From: Rhizobium sp. BK313
Lineage (GTDB): Bacteria; Pseudomonadota; Alphaproteobacteria; Rhizobiales; Rhizobiaceae
DNA: 64,000 nucleotides
Reading direction: 5' to 3'
Assembly: GCF_014193655.1 (NCBI RefSeq)
Contig: NZ_JACHZQ010000003.1
Location: 742,189-806,188 of the forward strand
Shown here one piece after another: positions 52,166 through 60,664 of the stretch. Made by a program: the position numbers and the translations under genes. The notes under the pieces are model-generated. The model was not told the DNA's origin. It ran no database searches and saw only the letters and a list, made by a program, of their open reading frames with translations. How positions within the stretch are numbered: position 1 is the first letter of the stretch; every line of letters begins with the position of its first letter.

Positions 52166-52180
52166 TGCAATTCATTCGCA
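52166..52180 (-). promoter_or_regulatory. Mur/Fur-family operator-like site upstream of mntH
   Basis: TGCAATTCATTCGCA is an imperfect 15-base palindrome with TGC/GCA ends, similar to the TGCAAAT-type Mn-responsive sequences bound by the rhizobial Fur-family regulator Mur. A second TGCAA...TTGCG pair lies at about 52250-52268. Both are in the divergent region between mntH and the S49 peptidase gene. Confidence 0.45.
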
Positions 52181-52324
52181 ACAAGAAAAACCATTCTCGG
52201 TTTGGTTCATTGACGAAAATACGCCGGCGGGTGGAATCCGGCGCGAAATGCAATGATTGATGTTGCGTTTGTCGTTTCCATGCATACATCACGTGCAGCA
52301 GACATCATAAATCAGGGATGACGA

Positions 52325-53185
52325 ATGGCTGGATTTTTGAGGCGCATGATTCCGAAGCGGTTTCGCAAGGAAAGGCTGGTCGTTCCTGTCGTCCGGCTGA
52401 GCGGGGTCATCGCGTCCGGTGGCGGGCCTCTCCGACAGTCGCTTAACCTCTCGGGCATCTCACAGGCGCTGGAAAAGGCCTTCAACATGAAGGCTGCCCC
52501 GGCGGTCGCCCTGGTCATCAATTCGCCTGGCGGCTCGCCGGTGCAGTCGCGAATGATCTATAACCGCATCCGCGATCTTGCCCGTGAGAAAGAGAAGAAG
52601 GTGCTGGTTTTTGTCGAGGATGTCGCGGCATCCGGCGGCTATATGATCGCGTTGGCCGGCGATGAGATCATTGCCGATGCCACCTCCATCGTCGGGTCCA
52701 TCGGCGTCGTCTCCGGCGGGTTCGGCTTTCCAGAGCTGTTGAAGAAGCTCGGGGTCGAGCGCCGTGTCTATACTGCCGGCGAAAACAAGGTGATCCTCGA
52801 TCCGTTCCAGCCGGAGAAGGAAAAAGACATCGAATATCTGAAGAGCCTGCAACTGGAGATCCACAAGGTCTTCATCGACATGGTGCGCGAGCGTCGGGCA
52901 AGTAAACTGGCCGGGGACGAGGTCGTGTTTTCCGGCCTCTTCTGGACCGGCGGGCGCGGTCTGGAACTCGGCCTGATCGACGGGCTCGGTGATATGCGCC
53001 AGGAGCTGAAGAAGCGTTTCGGCGACAAGATCAAGCTTGAGCTGGTCACCACTCCGCGCAGCCTCTTTGGCCGCCGTGCGCCCGGTATTTCCCTTTCCGG
53101 CATGGACGGCATCGGCGCCGGCCTTGCCTCCGGACTTGCAGAGGTAGCTGAAGAAAAGGCATTGTGGGGGCGGTACGGACTGTAA
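52325..53185 (+). CDS. S49-family serine peptidase (SppA/SohB-like)
   Basis: A 286-residue protease of the signal-peptide-peptidase A family. The active-site Ser is in DVAASGGYMIA (Ser103) and the general-base Lys is probably Lys155 in AGENKVILDP; the 52-residue spacing equals that of Bacillus subtilis SppA. It has a basic N-terminus but no clear membrane anchor, unlike E. coli SppA, so it may act in the cytoplasm or be anchored by the small membrane protein encoded next. It starts about 210 bases from the divergent mntH. Confidence 0.88.
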   Translation: MAGFLRRMIPKRFRKERLVVPVVRLSGVIASGGGPLRQSLNLSGISQALEKAFNMKAAPAVALVINSPGGSPVQSRMIYNRIRDLAREKEKKVLVFVEDVAASGGYMIALAGDEIIADATSIVGSIGVVSGGFGFPELLKKLGVERRVYTAGENKVILDPFQPEKEKDIEYLKSLQLEIHKVFIDMVRERRASKLAGDEVVFSGLFWTGGRGLELGLIDGLGDMRQELKKRFGDKIKLELVTTPRSLFGRRAPGISLSGMDGIGAGLASGLAEVAEEKALWGRYGL

Positions 53186-53201
53186 TCGGGAGTGCTGCGT
53201 G

Positions 53202-53393
53202 ATGCCGCAGATCATCTTCTTCATTGTCGCTGTTGGCGGTCTTTGGTTTTTATATCGACGATTCCTGCGCGACGCCCGAAAACTCACCGAGAAATCCAGG
53301 CGCGCCGAAAGCGAACGGCGCACGGGCGCTATCGGTACGCTGGTAAAGGACCCGAAGACAGGAGAGTATCGGGTGAAACGGGACGATGAGTAG
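53202..53393 (+). CDS. small single-span membrane protein
   Basis: A 63-residue protein with one N-terminal membrane helix (PQIIFFIVAVGGLWFLY, about residues 2-18) and a charged tail (RRFLRDARKLTEKSRRAESE, ending YRVKRDDE). It starts 16 bases after the S49 peptidase stop and is probably cotranscribed with it. It resembles a small rhizobial family of unknown function whose tail has KDPKTGEYR. GTG at 53199 is an alternative start. Confidence 0.75.
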   Translation: MPQIIFFIVAVGGLWFLYRRFLRDARKLTEKSRRAESERRTGAIGTLVKDPKTGEYRVKRDDE

Positions 53394-53518
53394 CATCTGA
53401 TAGATGGTGGAAACGGGGAAAGGAGACTGCGACAGTTTGCGCGTGAAAGCCTTGACCCTTCCGTCCCGCCGTGGCACCTGTCCGCCAAACAATCCGTTAC
53501 CTGAAGAAATCAATCTCC

Positions 53519-54478
53519 ATGACCGCGACCCCGCCCGATAATATGAATCCGAAGCGTTCGTTCCAGGCTCTGATCCTGACGCTGCATAGTTACTGGGCCG
53601 ACAAGGGTTGCGCGGTGCTTCAGCCCTACGACATGGAAGTGGGTGCCGGCACGTTCCATCCGGCGACCACACTGCGCGCGCTTGGGCCGAAGCCGTGGAA
53701 GGCCGCCTATGTGCAGCCGTCGCGACGGCCCTCGGATGGCCGTTACGGCGAAAACCCCAATCGCATGCAGCACTATTACCAGTATCAGGTCATCCTGAAG
53801 CCGAACCCGCCGAACCTGCAGGAACTCTATCTCGGCTCGCTCAAGGCCATCGGCCTCGATCCGTTGGTGCATGACATCCGCTTTGTCGAGGACGATTGGG
53901 AGAGCCCGACGCTCGGCGCCTGGGGTCTCGGCTGGGAATGCTGGTGCGATGGCATGGAAGTGTCGCAGTTCACCTATTTCCAGCAGATCTGCGGCATCGA
54001 GTGCGCACCGGTCGCCGGTGAATTGACCTACGGTCTCGAACGTCTTGCGACCTATGTCCAGGGCGTCGACAGCGTCTACGAGCTGAATTTCAATGGCCTC
54101 GAAGGCGATGAAAAGATCACCTATGGTGATGTCTTCCTGCAGGCAGAGCAGGAGTATTCGCGGCATAATTTCGAATATGCCAATACCGAAATGCTGCATC
54201 GTCATTTCACCGATGCCGAAAAGGAATGCCAGGCATTGCTCGCCGCCGGCGCGCCGGGCGACAATGCCAATCAGCTCCTGCATAAGTGCGTTTTCCCCGC
54301 TTACGACCAGTGCATCAAGGCGAGCCATGTCTTCAACTTGCTTGATGCTCGCGGTGTAATCTCGGTCACCGAACGCCAGAGCTATATTCTGCGCGTCCGC
54401 ACCTTGGCGAAAGCCTGCGGCGAGGCATTTCTGCTCACCGATGCCGGTGGCGCGAACTGGGGTAAACAGGCGGCTTAA
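53519..54478 (+). CDS. glyQ: glycyl-tRNA synthetase alpha subunit
   Basis: Catalytic subunit of the tetrameric (alpha2beta2) bacterial GlyRS, 319 residues. Recognisable stretches are FQALILTLHSYWADKGCAVL, GAGTFHPATTLRALGP, PSRRPSDGRYGENPNRMQHY and LELYLGSL-type NLQELYLGSLKAIG. I chose the ATG at 53519. The beta subunit gene glyS does not follow directly but 6.2 kb downstream on the same strand, after lemA, an EPSP synthase and two DUF2207 genes. Confidence 0.95.
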   Translation: MTATPPDNMNPKRSFQALILTLHSYWADKGCAVLQPYDMEVGAGTFHPATTLRALGPKPWKAAYVQPSRRPSDGRYGENPNRMQHYYQYQVILKPNPPNLQELYLGSLKAIGLDPLVHDIRFVEDDWESPTLGAWGLGWECWCDGMEVSQFTYFQQICGIECAPVAGELTYGLERLATYVQGVDSVYELNFNGLEGDEKITYGDVFLQAEQEYSRHNFEYANTEMLHRHFTDAEKECQALLAAGAPGDNANQLLHKCVFPAYDQCIKASHVFNLLDARGVISVTERQSYILRVRTLAKACGEAFLLTDAGGANWGKQAA

Positions 54479-54586
54479 GGCACATTCCCCATCTCTAAGG
54501 TACTGGCCTGGCGGCTAAAAGCGGATGACAACATCCGCGAAGCCACATAGTCTTCCTCGCGGTTGCATTCGCCACGGGGGTTCGCG

Positions 54587-55138
54587 ATGTATATTATTCT
54601 GGCGATCATCGTTCTGATCGCGCTTTATGCCGTCTTTACCTATAACGGCCTTGTACGAGCGCGTCAGGTGACTGAGGAAGCCTGGTCCGGTATCGATGTG
54701 CAGTTGAAGCGCCGCGCCGATCTCATTCCTAATCTGATCGAAACCGTGAAGGGCTATGCCGCCCATGAGCGCCAGACGCTGGAAGAGGTCGTGGAACTGC
54801 GCAACAAGGCGCAGGCGGTGCCATCGGGCGATGTCGCCGCTCGCGGCCAGGTGGAAGGCCTGCTTTCGCAGGCTCTCGGCCGTGTGATCGCGCTTGCCGA
54901 AGCTTATCCGGATCTAAAGGCGAACGCGAATTTCATCGAACTGCAGCGTTCGCTCGAAGGGATCGAGGACGAGATCCAGATGTCGCGGCGCTACTATAAC
55001 GGCGCTGCTCGCGACCTGAACGTCAAGGTCGAAAGCTTCCCATCCAATCTCATCGCTGGCCAGTTCGGCTTTTCCAAGCGCGCGTTCTTCGAAATCACCA
55101 ACGAGGCCGACCGCGCCGTTCCTTCCGTCAAGTTCTAA
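54587..55138 (+). CDS. LemA family membrane protein
   Basis: A 183-residue protein with one N-terminal membrane helix (MYIILAIIVLIALYAVFTYN) and a long helical domain with the LemA hallmarks VQLKRRADLIPNLIETVKGY, YPDLKANANFIELQ and RRYYNGAARDLNVKVESFPS. The function of LemA is unknown; the family is often paired with DUF2207 or TPM-type membrane proteins with Gly-rich tails, and this is seen here two genes downstream. It starts about 110 bases after glyQ. Confidence 0.9.
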   Translation: MYIILAIIVLIALYAVFTYNGLVRARQVTEEAWSGIDVQLKRRADLIPNLIETVKGYAAHERQTLEEVVELRNKAQAVPSGDVAARGQVEGLLSQALGRVIALAEAYPDLKANANFIELQRSLEGIEDEIQMSRRYYNGAARDLNVKVESFPSNLIAGQFGFSKRAFFEITNEADRAVPSVKF

Positions 55139-55225
55139 GATTCCGCCTATCGGTTTTGTGTTCGAGGCGGTAAAGGAAGCCGACCGTAGGCCATTGGCCG
55201 CTTTCTGGACTGACCAAAGAGATTG

Positions 55226-56482
55226 ATGATGGGTAGAGCCAAACTCACGATTATCCCCCCCGGCAAGCCGCTGACCGGACGCGCGATGCCGCCGGGGTCG
55301 AAGTCGATCACCAACCGCGCGCTGCTGCTTGCCGGCCTCGCCAAGGGAACGAGCCGGCTGACCGGCGCGCTGAAGAGCGACGATACGCGTTATATGGCGG
55401 AAGCGCTGCGTGCCATGGGTGTTGCGATTGACGAGCCCGACGACACCACCTTCATCGTCACCGGCAGCGGCAAGCTCAAATCGCCCGCGGCGCCGCTGTT
55501 TCTCGGCAATGCCGGCACGGCGACCCGCTTCCTGACCGCCGCCGCCGCGCTGGTCGACGGCAAAGTAGTGGTGGATGGCGACGCCCATATGCGCAAGCGG
55601 CCGATCGGCCCACTGGTCGATGCGCTACGTTCGCTCGGCATCGACGCGACCGCCGAGACCGGTTGCCCTCCGGTGACGGTCAACGGCACGGGCCGTTTTG
55701 AGGCGAGCCGCGTACAGATCGACGGTGGCCTCTCCAGCCAATATGTATCGGCTCTGCTGATGATGGCCGCCGGCGGCGACCGTCCCGTGGATGTCGAACT
55801 GCTCGGCGAACATATCGGTGCGCTCGGCTATATCGACCTGACGGTCGCGGCCATGCGCGCCTTCGGCGCCAAGGTCGAGCGCACGAGCCCGGTAACTTGG
55901 CGCGTCGAGCCGACCGGCTACCATGCGACGGATTTCCTCATCGAGCCGGACGCCTCGGCCGCCACCTATCTTTGGGCGGCGGAGGTACTGACCGGCGGCA
56001 GGATCGATCTCGGCACGCCGGCGACGGAATTCTCGCAGCCGGACGCCCGCGCCTATGACATGATCTCGCAGTTTCCGCATCTGCCCGCCGTCATCGACGG
56101 ATCGCAGATGCAGGACGCCATTCCGACGCTCGCCGTCCTTGCCGCCTTTAACGAGACGCCGGTGCGTTTCGTCGGCATCGCTAATCTCCGCGTCAAGGAG
56201 TGCGATCGCGTCCGAGCGCTGTCGAGCGGCTTGTCGCGTATCGTTCCTGGCCTCGGCACGGAGGAAGGCGACGATCTCATCGTTGCCTCCGATCCGAGCC
56301 TTGCCGGCAAGACTTTGCCGGCCGAGATCGACAGTTTCGCCGATCACCGCATCGCCATGAGCTTCGCGCTTGCCGGGCTCAAGATTGGCGGCATCACGAT
56401 TCTCGACCCCGACTGCGTTGCCAAGACCTTCCCGGCCTATTGGAATGTCCTGGCGTCGCTGGGTGTCGCCTACGACGACTAG
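55226..56482 (+). CDS. aroA: class I-like EPSP synthase (3-phosphoshikimate 1-carboxyvinyltransferase)
   Basis: A 418-residue enolpyruvyl transferase of the shikimate pathway joining shikimate 3-phosphate and phosphoenolpyruvate. It has the substrate-binding PPGSKSITNRALLLAGL (about residues 22-38), LGNAGTATRFLTA (94-105), DGGLSSQYVSALLM and RVKECDR. PGSKS places it with class I rather than the CP4-like class II type. At the position of E. coli Pro101 there is Phe102. Rhizobia usually have a CP4-like aroA elsewhere, so this may be a second, divergent copy. It lies between lemA and DUF2207 genes. Confidence 0.85.
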   Translation: MMGRAKLTIIPPGKPLTGRAMPPGSKSITNRALLLAGLAKGTSRLTGALKSDDTRYMAEALRAMGVAIDEPDDTTFIVTGSGKLKSPAAPLFLGNAGTATRFLTAAAALVDGKVVVDGDAHMRKRPIGPLVDALRSLGIDATAETGCPPVTVNGTGRFEASRVQIDGGLSSQYVSALLMMAAGGDRPVDVELLGEHIGALGYIDLTVAAMRAFGAKVERTSPVTWRVEPTGYHATDFLIEPDASAATYLWAAEVLTGGRIDLGTPATEFSQPDARAYDMISQFPHLPAVIDGSQMQDAIPTLAVLAAFNETPVRFVGIANLRVKECDRVRALSSGLSRIVPGLGTEEGDDLIVASDPSLAGKTLPAEIDSFADHRIAMSFALAGLKIGGITILDPDCVAKTFPAYWNVLASLGVAYDD

Positions 56483-56564
56483 TACCTCCCTCCAAGGAGG
56501 GTGGGGGACGGTTCATGACATGCGGCGCCCGCGATAGCGCGCCATCGGATCACGTGGGGGTGTG

Positions 56565-58514
56565 ATGACGCGTTGGCTTTCCGGACTCTCCATCGCCTTG
56601 CTCCTGCTGTTTTCCGCAACGGCAGCATCGGCGGCCGAAGTCATCACTGCCTTCGATCAGGCGATCGCGTTGAATCGAGACGGTTCGATGCAGGTCACCG
56701 AGACGATTGCCGTGAATGCGGAGGGCCGCGCCATCCGTCGCGGTATCTTCCGTGATTTTCCGCTCACTTACATCGATTCTGCAGGGCGTCAGGCGCAGGT
56801 GGATTTTGACGTTGTCTCCATCGAACGCGACGGGGCGCCGGAGGATTGGCGCGAGGAACGCATCGAAGGCGGAGAACGCATCTATATCGGAAATGCCGAT
56901 CGGATCATAAGCCGCGGTCCGCACACATTCCGCGTCACTTACAACACCAACAGGCAGATCCGCTATTTCGACGATCACGACGAGCTTTATTGGAACGTTA
57001 CCGGCAATGGCTGGCAATTCCCGATCCTTAGCGCCTCGGCCACGGTCACCCTTCCGGATGGCGTGAAGCCGCAGCAGCTTGCCTATTACACCGGGCCGAT
57101 CGGCGCGACGGGCCAGGACGCGAGCGCCAGCCAGCAGGCGGGCAAGGTCACTTTCGTTACGACGCGGCCCTTGGCGCAGGCGGAGGGGCTGACGATCGCC
57201 ATCAAGCTGGCTAAAGGCGCGATCCTGCCGCCGAGCAGCAGCCAGCAATGGCGCTGGTTCATCGCCGATCATCTCGACGCGATCATCGCGATTGGCGGCC
57301 TGATCCTGCTGTTTGCCTATTACCTGAGGAGTTGGATCGCCGTCGGGCGCGACCCGCCGCGCGGCGTCATGGTCCCGCGCTGGGATCCGCCCGATGGCAT
57401 TTCGCCGGCGCTGGTCAATTATGTCGACAACAGGGGCTTTTCCGGCGCGGGGTGGACGGCGCTATCGGCGACGGCGATCGATCTTGCGGTGCGTGGTTAC
57501 GTTGTCCTCGATGATCTGAAGAACAAGGTGGTCATCAAGGCGACCGGCAAGGCCGCCGGCAACGATCTCGGCGGCGGCGAGAGGACGCTCATGCGTGCCG
57601 TCGGCCCCTCTTCCCCGCTCGTCATCGACAGGGCAAATGGCGAGGCCGTGCGACGGCTCGGCTCGCAGTTTCGCAGCGCGATCGAGCGCGATCATCGTGG
57701 CGAATATTACAAGGCCAATTCGTTCTACGTCATTGCCGGCATTGTGCTGTCGGTCCTGACCCTGGCTGCGATCGTGATTTTCGGTCGCTTACACGAGAAT
57801 GCGCTGCCTCTCATCATAGTGCCCGGTTTCCTCTCGATTTTCGTGACGATCTTTGCCGGCACGATCGGTCGCAGGTTCCGCCGTCATGATGCCGGCCTTG
57901 GACAGCGAATTCTTTCCGTTCTGATCTTCGCCTTCTTCGGCTTTGTGTTCGTGTCGACCGCAGTCGGCGCCTTTGCTGCCGCCGTCGTGCCGTTGTGGGA
58001 GGCGGGTGAGCTACCTCTACTCGCCGGCATCGTCGGCATTTTTGCCCTCAATGTTGTCTTCTTTTTCCTGATGGGCGCGCCGACGCCGCTCGGCCGCAAG
58101 ATGATGGATGGCATCGCCGGGCTGCGGCAATATCTGACGCTCGCCGAGCGCGACCGCATGAATATGCAGGGCGCACCGCAGATGTCGCCGCAGCATTTCG
58201 AAAAGCTATTGCCCTATGCAGTCGCGCTTGGCGTTGAAAAGCCCTGGTCGCGCGCTTTCGAGACGTGGCTCGCCACCGCTGCCGGCGCAGCCACGGCGGC
58301 GGCCTATGCGCCGGCATGGTATTCCGGCGACTTTCACTCCGGCAATATCGGCGGGACGATCGGTGATTTCTCCTCCTCCATGGCCTCTACCATCGCCTCC
58401 ACCATCCCCGCGCCAGTCTCCAGCTCCTCCTCTGGCTTTTCCGGCGGCGGTGGCTTCTCCGGCGGCGGCTCCTCTGGAGGTGGCGGTGGAGGCGGTGGCG
58501 GTGGGGGATGGTAA
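56565..58514 (+). CDS. DUF2207 membrane protein, first of two
   Basis: A 649-residue protein. A signal peptide (LSGLSIALLLLFSATAASA) precedes an extracytoplasmic DUF2207 beta domain (about 24-225; NRDGSMQVTETIAVNAEGRA, YWNVTGNGWQFPI). Then come one membrane helix (about 232-254), a cytoplasmic region with VPRWDPPDGISPALVNYVDN (about 270-390), four more hydrophobic segments (about 390-505), RQYLTLAERDRMN with ALGVEKPWSRAFETWL, and a Ser/Gly tail ending in eleven Gly and a final Trp. ATG 56565 is preferred to GTG 56562. Function is unknown. Confidence 0.85.
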   Translation: MTRWLSGLSIALLLLFSATAASAAEVITAFDQAIALNRDGSMQVTETIAVNAEGRAIRRGIFRDFPLTYIDSAGRQAQVDFDVVSIERDGAPEDWREERIEGGERIYIGNADRIISRGPHTFRVTYNTNRQIRYFDDHDELYWNVTGNGWQFPILSASATVTLPDGVKPQQLAYYTGPIGATGQDASASQQAGKVTFVTTRPLAQAEGLTIAIKLAKGAILPPSSSQQWRWFIADHLDAIIAIGGLILLFAYYLRSWIAVGRDPPRGVMVPRWDPPDGISPALVNYVDNRGFSGAGWTALSATAIDLAVRGYVVLDDLKNKVVIKATGKAAGNDLGGGERTLMRAVGPSSPLVIDRANGEAVRRLGSQFRSAIERDHRGEYYKANSFYVIAGIVLSVLTLAAIVIFGRLHENALPLIIVPGFLSIFVTIFAGTIGRRFRRHDAGLGQRILSVLIFAFFGFVFVSTAVGAFAAAVVPLWEAGELPLLAGIVGIFALNVVFFFLMGAPTPLGRKMMDGIAGLRQYLTLAERDRMNMQGAPQMSPQHFEKLLPYAVALGVEKPWSRAFETWLATAAGAATAAAYAPAWYSGDFHSGNIGGTIGDFSSSMASTIASTIPAPVSSSSSGFSGGGGFSGGGSSGGGGGGGGGGGW

Positions 58515-58564
58515 TCTGCCAATTAGAGCGGATACGGCGGTAAGAGACATCTTGGGGGAGATCA

Positions 58565-60580
58565 ATGGGCAAATGGTATGCGATCAGGCTCGGTGTCTAC
58601 GGGCTTCTGGTGCTATTGACGTCGATTTTTTCAGCAAGGCCGCTAGCGGCGGCTGAAACCGTCACCGGATTCAATCAGACGATCACTGTGGATCGCAATG
58701 GCTCGATGCAGGTCATTGAGACGATTGTCGTCAATGCCGAAGGCACCGCCATCCGCCACGGCATTTTCCGTGACTTTCCACTGGAGCTCGTCGATGCCTC
58801 CGGGCGCAAGGGGAAAGTCGATTTCAGCGTAATATCCGTCGAGCGGGATGGTCAGCCCGAAGAATGGCATCAGGAAGGGATCGACGGCGGCACGGGCATC
58901 TACATTGGGCGCCCCGACGAGGATGGCAAGACGTTCCTGCTCAGCCGTGGCCCACACACATTCCTGATCACCTACCGAACGGATCGGCAGTTCCGGTTCT
59001 TCGATGATTATGATGAGCTTTATTGGAACGTCACGGGCAATGGCTGGCAGTTCCCAATTCTGCGGGCATCGGCAACGATCATCCTGCCGGATGGTATCAA
59101 GCCGCAAAAGCTCGCTTATTTTACCGGCGTAGCGAATGCCATGGGCAAGAACGCGACAGCAGCCCAGCAGCCGGACGGGATCGTTTTCTCCACGACGCGC
59201 CCTCTTGCGAAGGGCGAAGGGCTTACTGTCTCGGTCATGTTGCCGAAGGGCTCCATCATGGTGCTGGATGATGTGCCCGGAATGATCGTCGTTGCCGCGC
59301 TAGGGCTACTTATCCTAGTCGTATACCATTTGCTTGCATGGCGCCGGGCCCGACGAAATCTTTCCCCCGGCGTTATCGTGCCGAACTGGGATCCGCCTGA
59401 GAATGTTTCGCCCGCAGTCGCAAATTATATCGACAACAAGGGCTTCCCCAATGGTGTGGGCGTGGCGATGTCCGCCGCTCTGCTTGGTCTTGCAGTCAAG
59501 GGCTATGTCAAGCTCGATGATCTCGGCGAGAGGCTTTTGGTCCATGCTACCGGCAAGCTCCCAGAAACGCTCGATAGTTCGGAATTTGTGCTAATGAGCG
59601 CCGTCAGGCCCCACTTCCCGCTGGTGTTCGATCGCGAGAACGGCGCCGAAGTAAAGCGTGTCGCCTCGTCGTTTCGAATGGTAATCGAGCGCGATCATAA
59701 GGGGCGATACTTCAAATCCAATGCTTCCTATCTGGGGGGAAGCCTTTTGTTTACCCTTGCAACGCTCGGCGTCGTCTCGATGATTGGGCGAGATGGCGGC
59801 GGCGTTGCAATGGCGGTGGTGTTTGGCCTGTTGGCATTGATGATCGGATTGCCAATCACGATTCTCCACCGACGCGGCATCAGTCGCCGATCGCGTATCT
59901 CTGCCATCTGGTGTCTTATCGTCGTCCTCGCCGTCATTGCCTTGCCATTCATCGGCGTTATGTCATCCGGCAAGCCCCTTACGGTGCGTCCGGAAGGGAT
60001 TTGGCTGGCGGGGCTGATCATGGCCGTCGTCGGCGTCAATTTCGTTTTCGCATCCCTCATCGAAACATGGACGAAGCTTGGTGCCAGAACGGCCGGGCAA
60101 CTCGAGGGTTTGCGGCGTTATCTTTCTCTGGTGGATAAGGGCCGTATGGTGGTGCAGGACGATATCAGGATGTCGCCACAGCATTTTGAGGGGCTATTGC
60201 CTTACGCCGTCGCACTCGGCGTGGAAAAGAAGTGGTCGCAGGTGTTCGAGGGCTGGATCACGACAGCAGTCGGCGGAGCTGCGGGACTGGAGGCGGTATC
60301 CTCCTATCAGCCAATGTGGTGCAGTGGTCACGAACGTTATCATCACCATCATCATGGCGGGTTGGGGTGGGTGAGAAATGTCGCGGAATTGCCCTCGTCG
60401 GTCGCGGCATTCATCCCGTCCAATATTTCCGCCACTCCGGTTTCGACTGCCTCCTCCGCCTTTTCCGGAAACGCTTCATCGGATTCGGACGACAGGGACG
60501 AGCCTGCCGATGCTCAGCCGAGCCGGCGAGGCGGCTCTGTCGGCGGTGGAGGCGGCGGCGGTGGCGGAGGCGGGTGGTAA
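58565..60580 (+). CDS. DUF2207 membrane protein, second of two
   Basis: A 671-residue paralogue of the preceding protein with the same plan: signal peptide (VYGLLVLLTSIFSARPLAAA), DUF2207 domain (about 32-235; VDRNGSMQVIETIVVNAEGT, YWNVTGNGWQFPI), membrane helix, VPNWDPPENVSPAVANYIDN, a further set of hydrophobic segments, ALGVEKKWSQVFEGWI and a poly-Gly tail ending in Trp. It differs by a His cluster (HERYHHHHHGG, about residue 590) and an acidic SDSDDRDEPAD stretch before the tail. The two genes are 50 bases apart and probably arose by tandem duplication. glyS follows. Confidence 0.85.
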   Translation: MGKWYAIRLGVYGLLVLLTSIFSARPLAAAETVTGFNQTITVDRNGSMQVIETIVVNAEGTAIRHGIFRDFPLELVDASGRKGKVDFSVISVERDGQPEEWHQEGIDGGTGIYIGRPDEDGKTFLLSRGPHTFLITYRTDRQFRFFDDYDELYWNVTGNGWQFPILRASATIILPDGIKPQKLAYFTGVANAMGKNATAAQQPDGIVFSTTRPLAKGEGLTVSVMLPKGSIMVLDDVPGMIVVAALGLLILVVYHLLAWRRARRNLSPGVIVPNWDPPENVSPAVANYIDNKGFPNGVGVAMSAALLGLAVKGYVKLDDLGERLLVHATGKLPETLDSSEFVLMSAVRPHFPLVFDRENGAEVKRVASSFRMVIERDHKGRYFKSNASYLGGSLLFTLATLGVVSMIGRDGGGVAMAVVFGLLALMIGLPITILHRRGISRRSRISAIWCLIVVLAVIALPFIGVMSSGKPLTVRPEGIWLAGLIMAVVGVNFVFASLIETWTKLGARTAGQLEGLRRYLSLVDKGRMVVQDDIRMSPQHFEGLLPYAVALGVEKKWSQVFEGWITTAVGGAAGLEAVSSYQPMWCSGHERYHHHHHGGLGWVRNVAELPSSVAAFIPSNISATPVSTASSAFSGNASSDSDDRDEPADAQPSRRGGSVGGGGGGGGGGGW

Positions 60581-60664
60581 ATTCGCCGTTTGCTGTCGTG
60601 ACTTTTGTCGCCGGGCTTGCTAAGTCCGGCCCGATCCTTTTTGCCTCAACGTAAAGACAGTTCC

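Noticed and set aside
56484..56505. CCCTCC/GGAGGG hairpin after the EPSP synthase gene as a terminator
   Set aside because: The loop is only two to four bases and no T-run follows; too weak to call.
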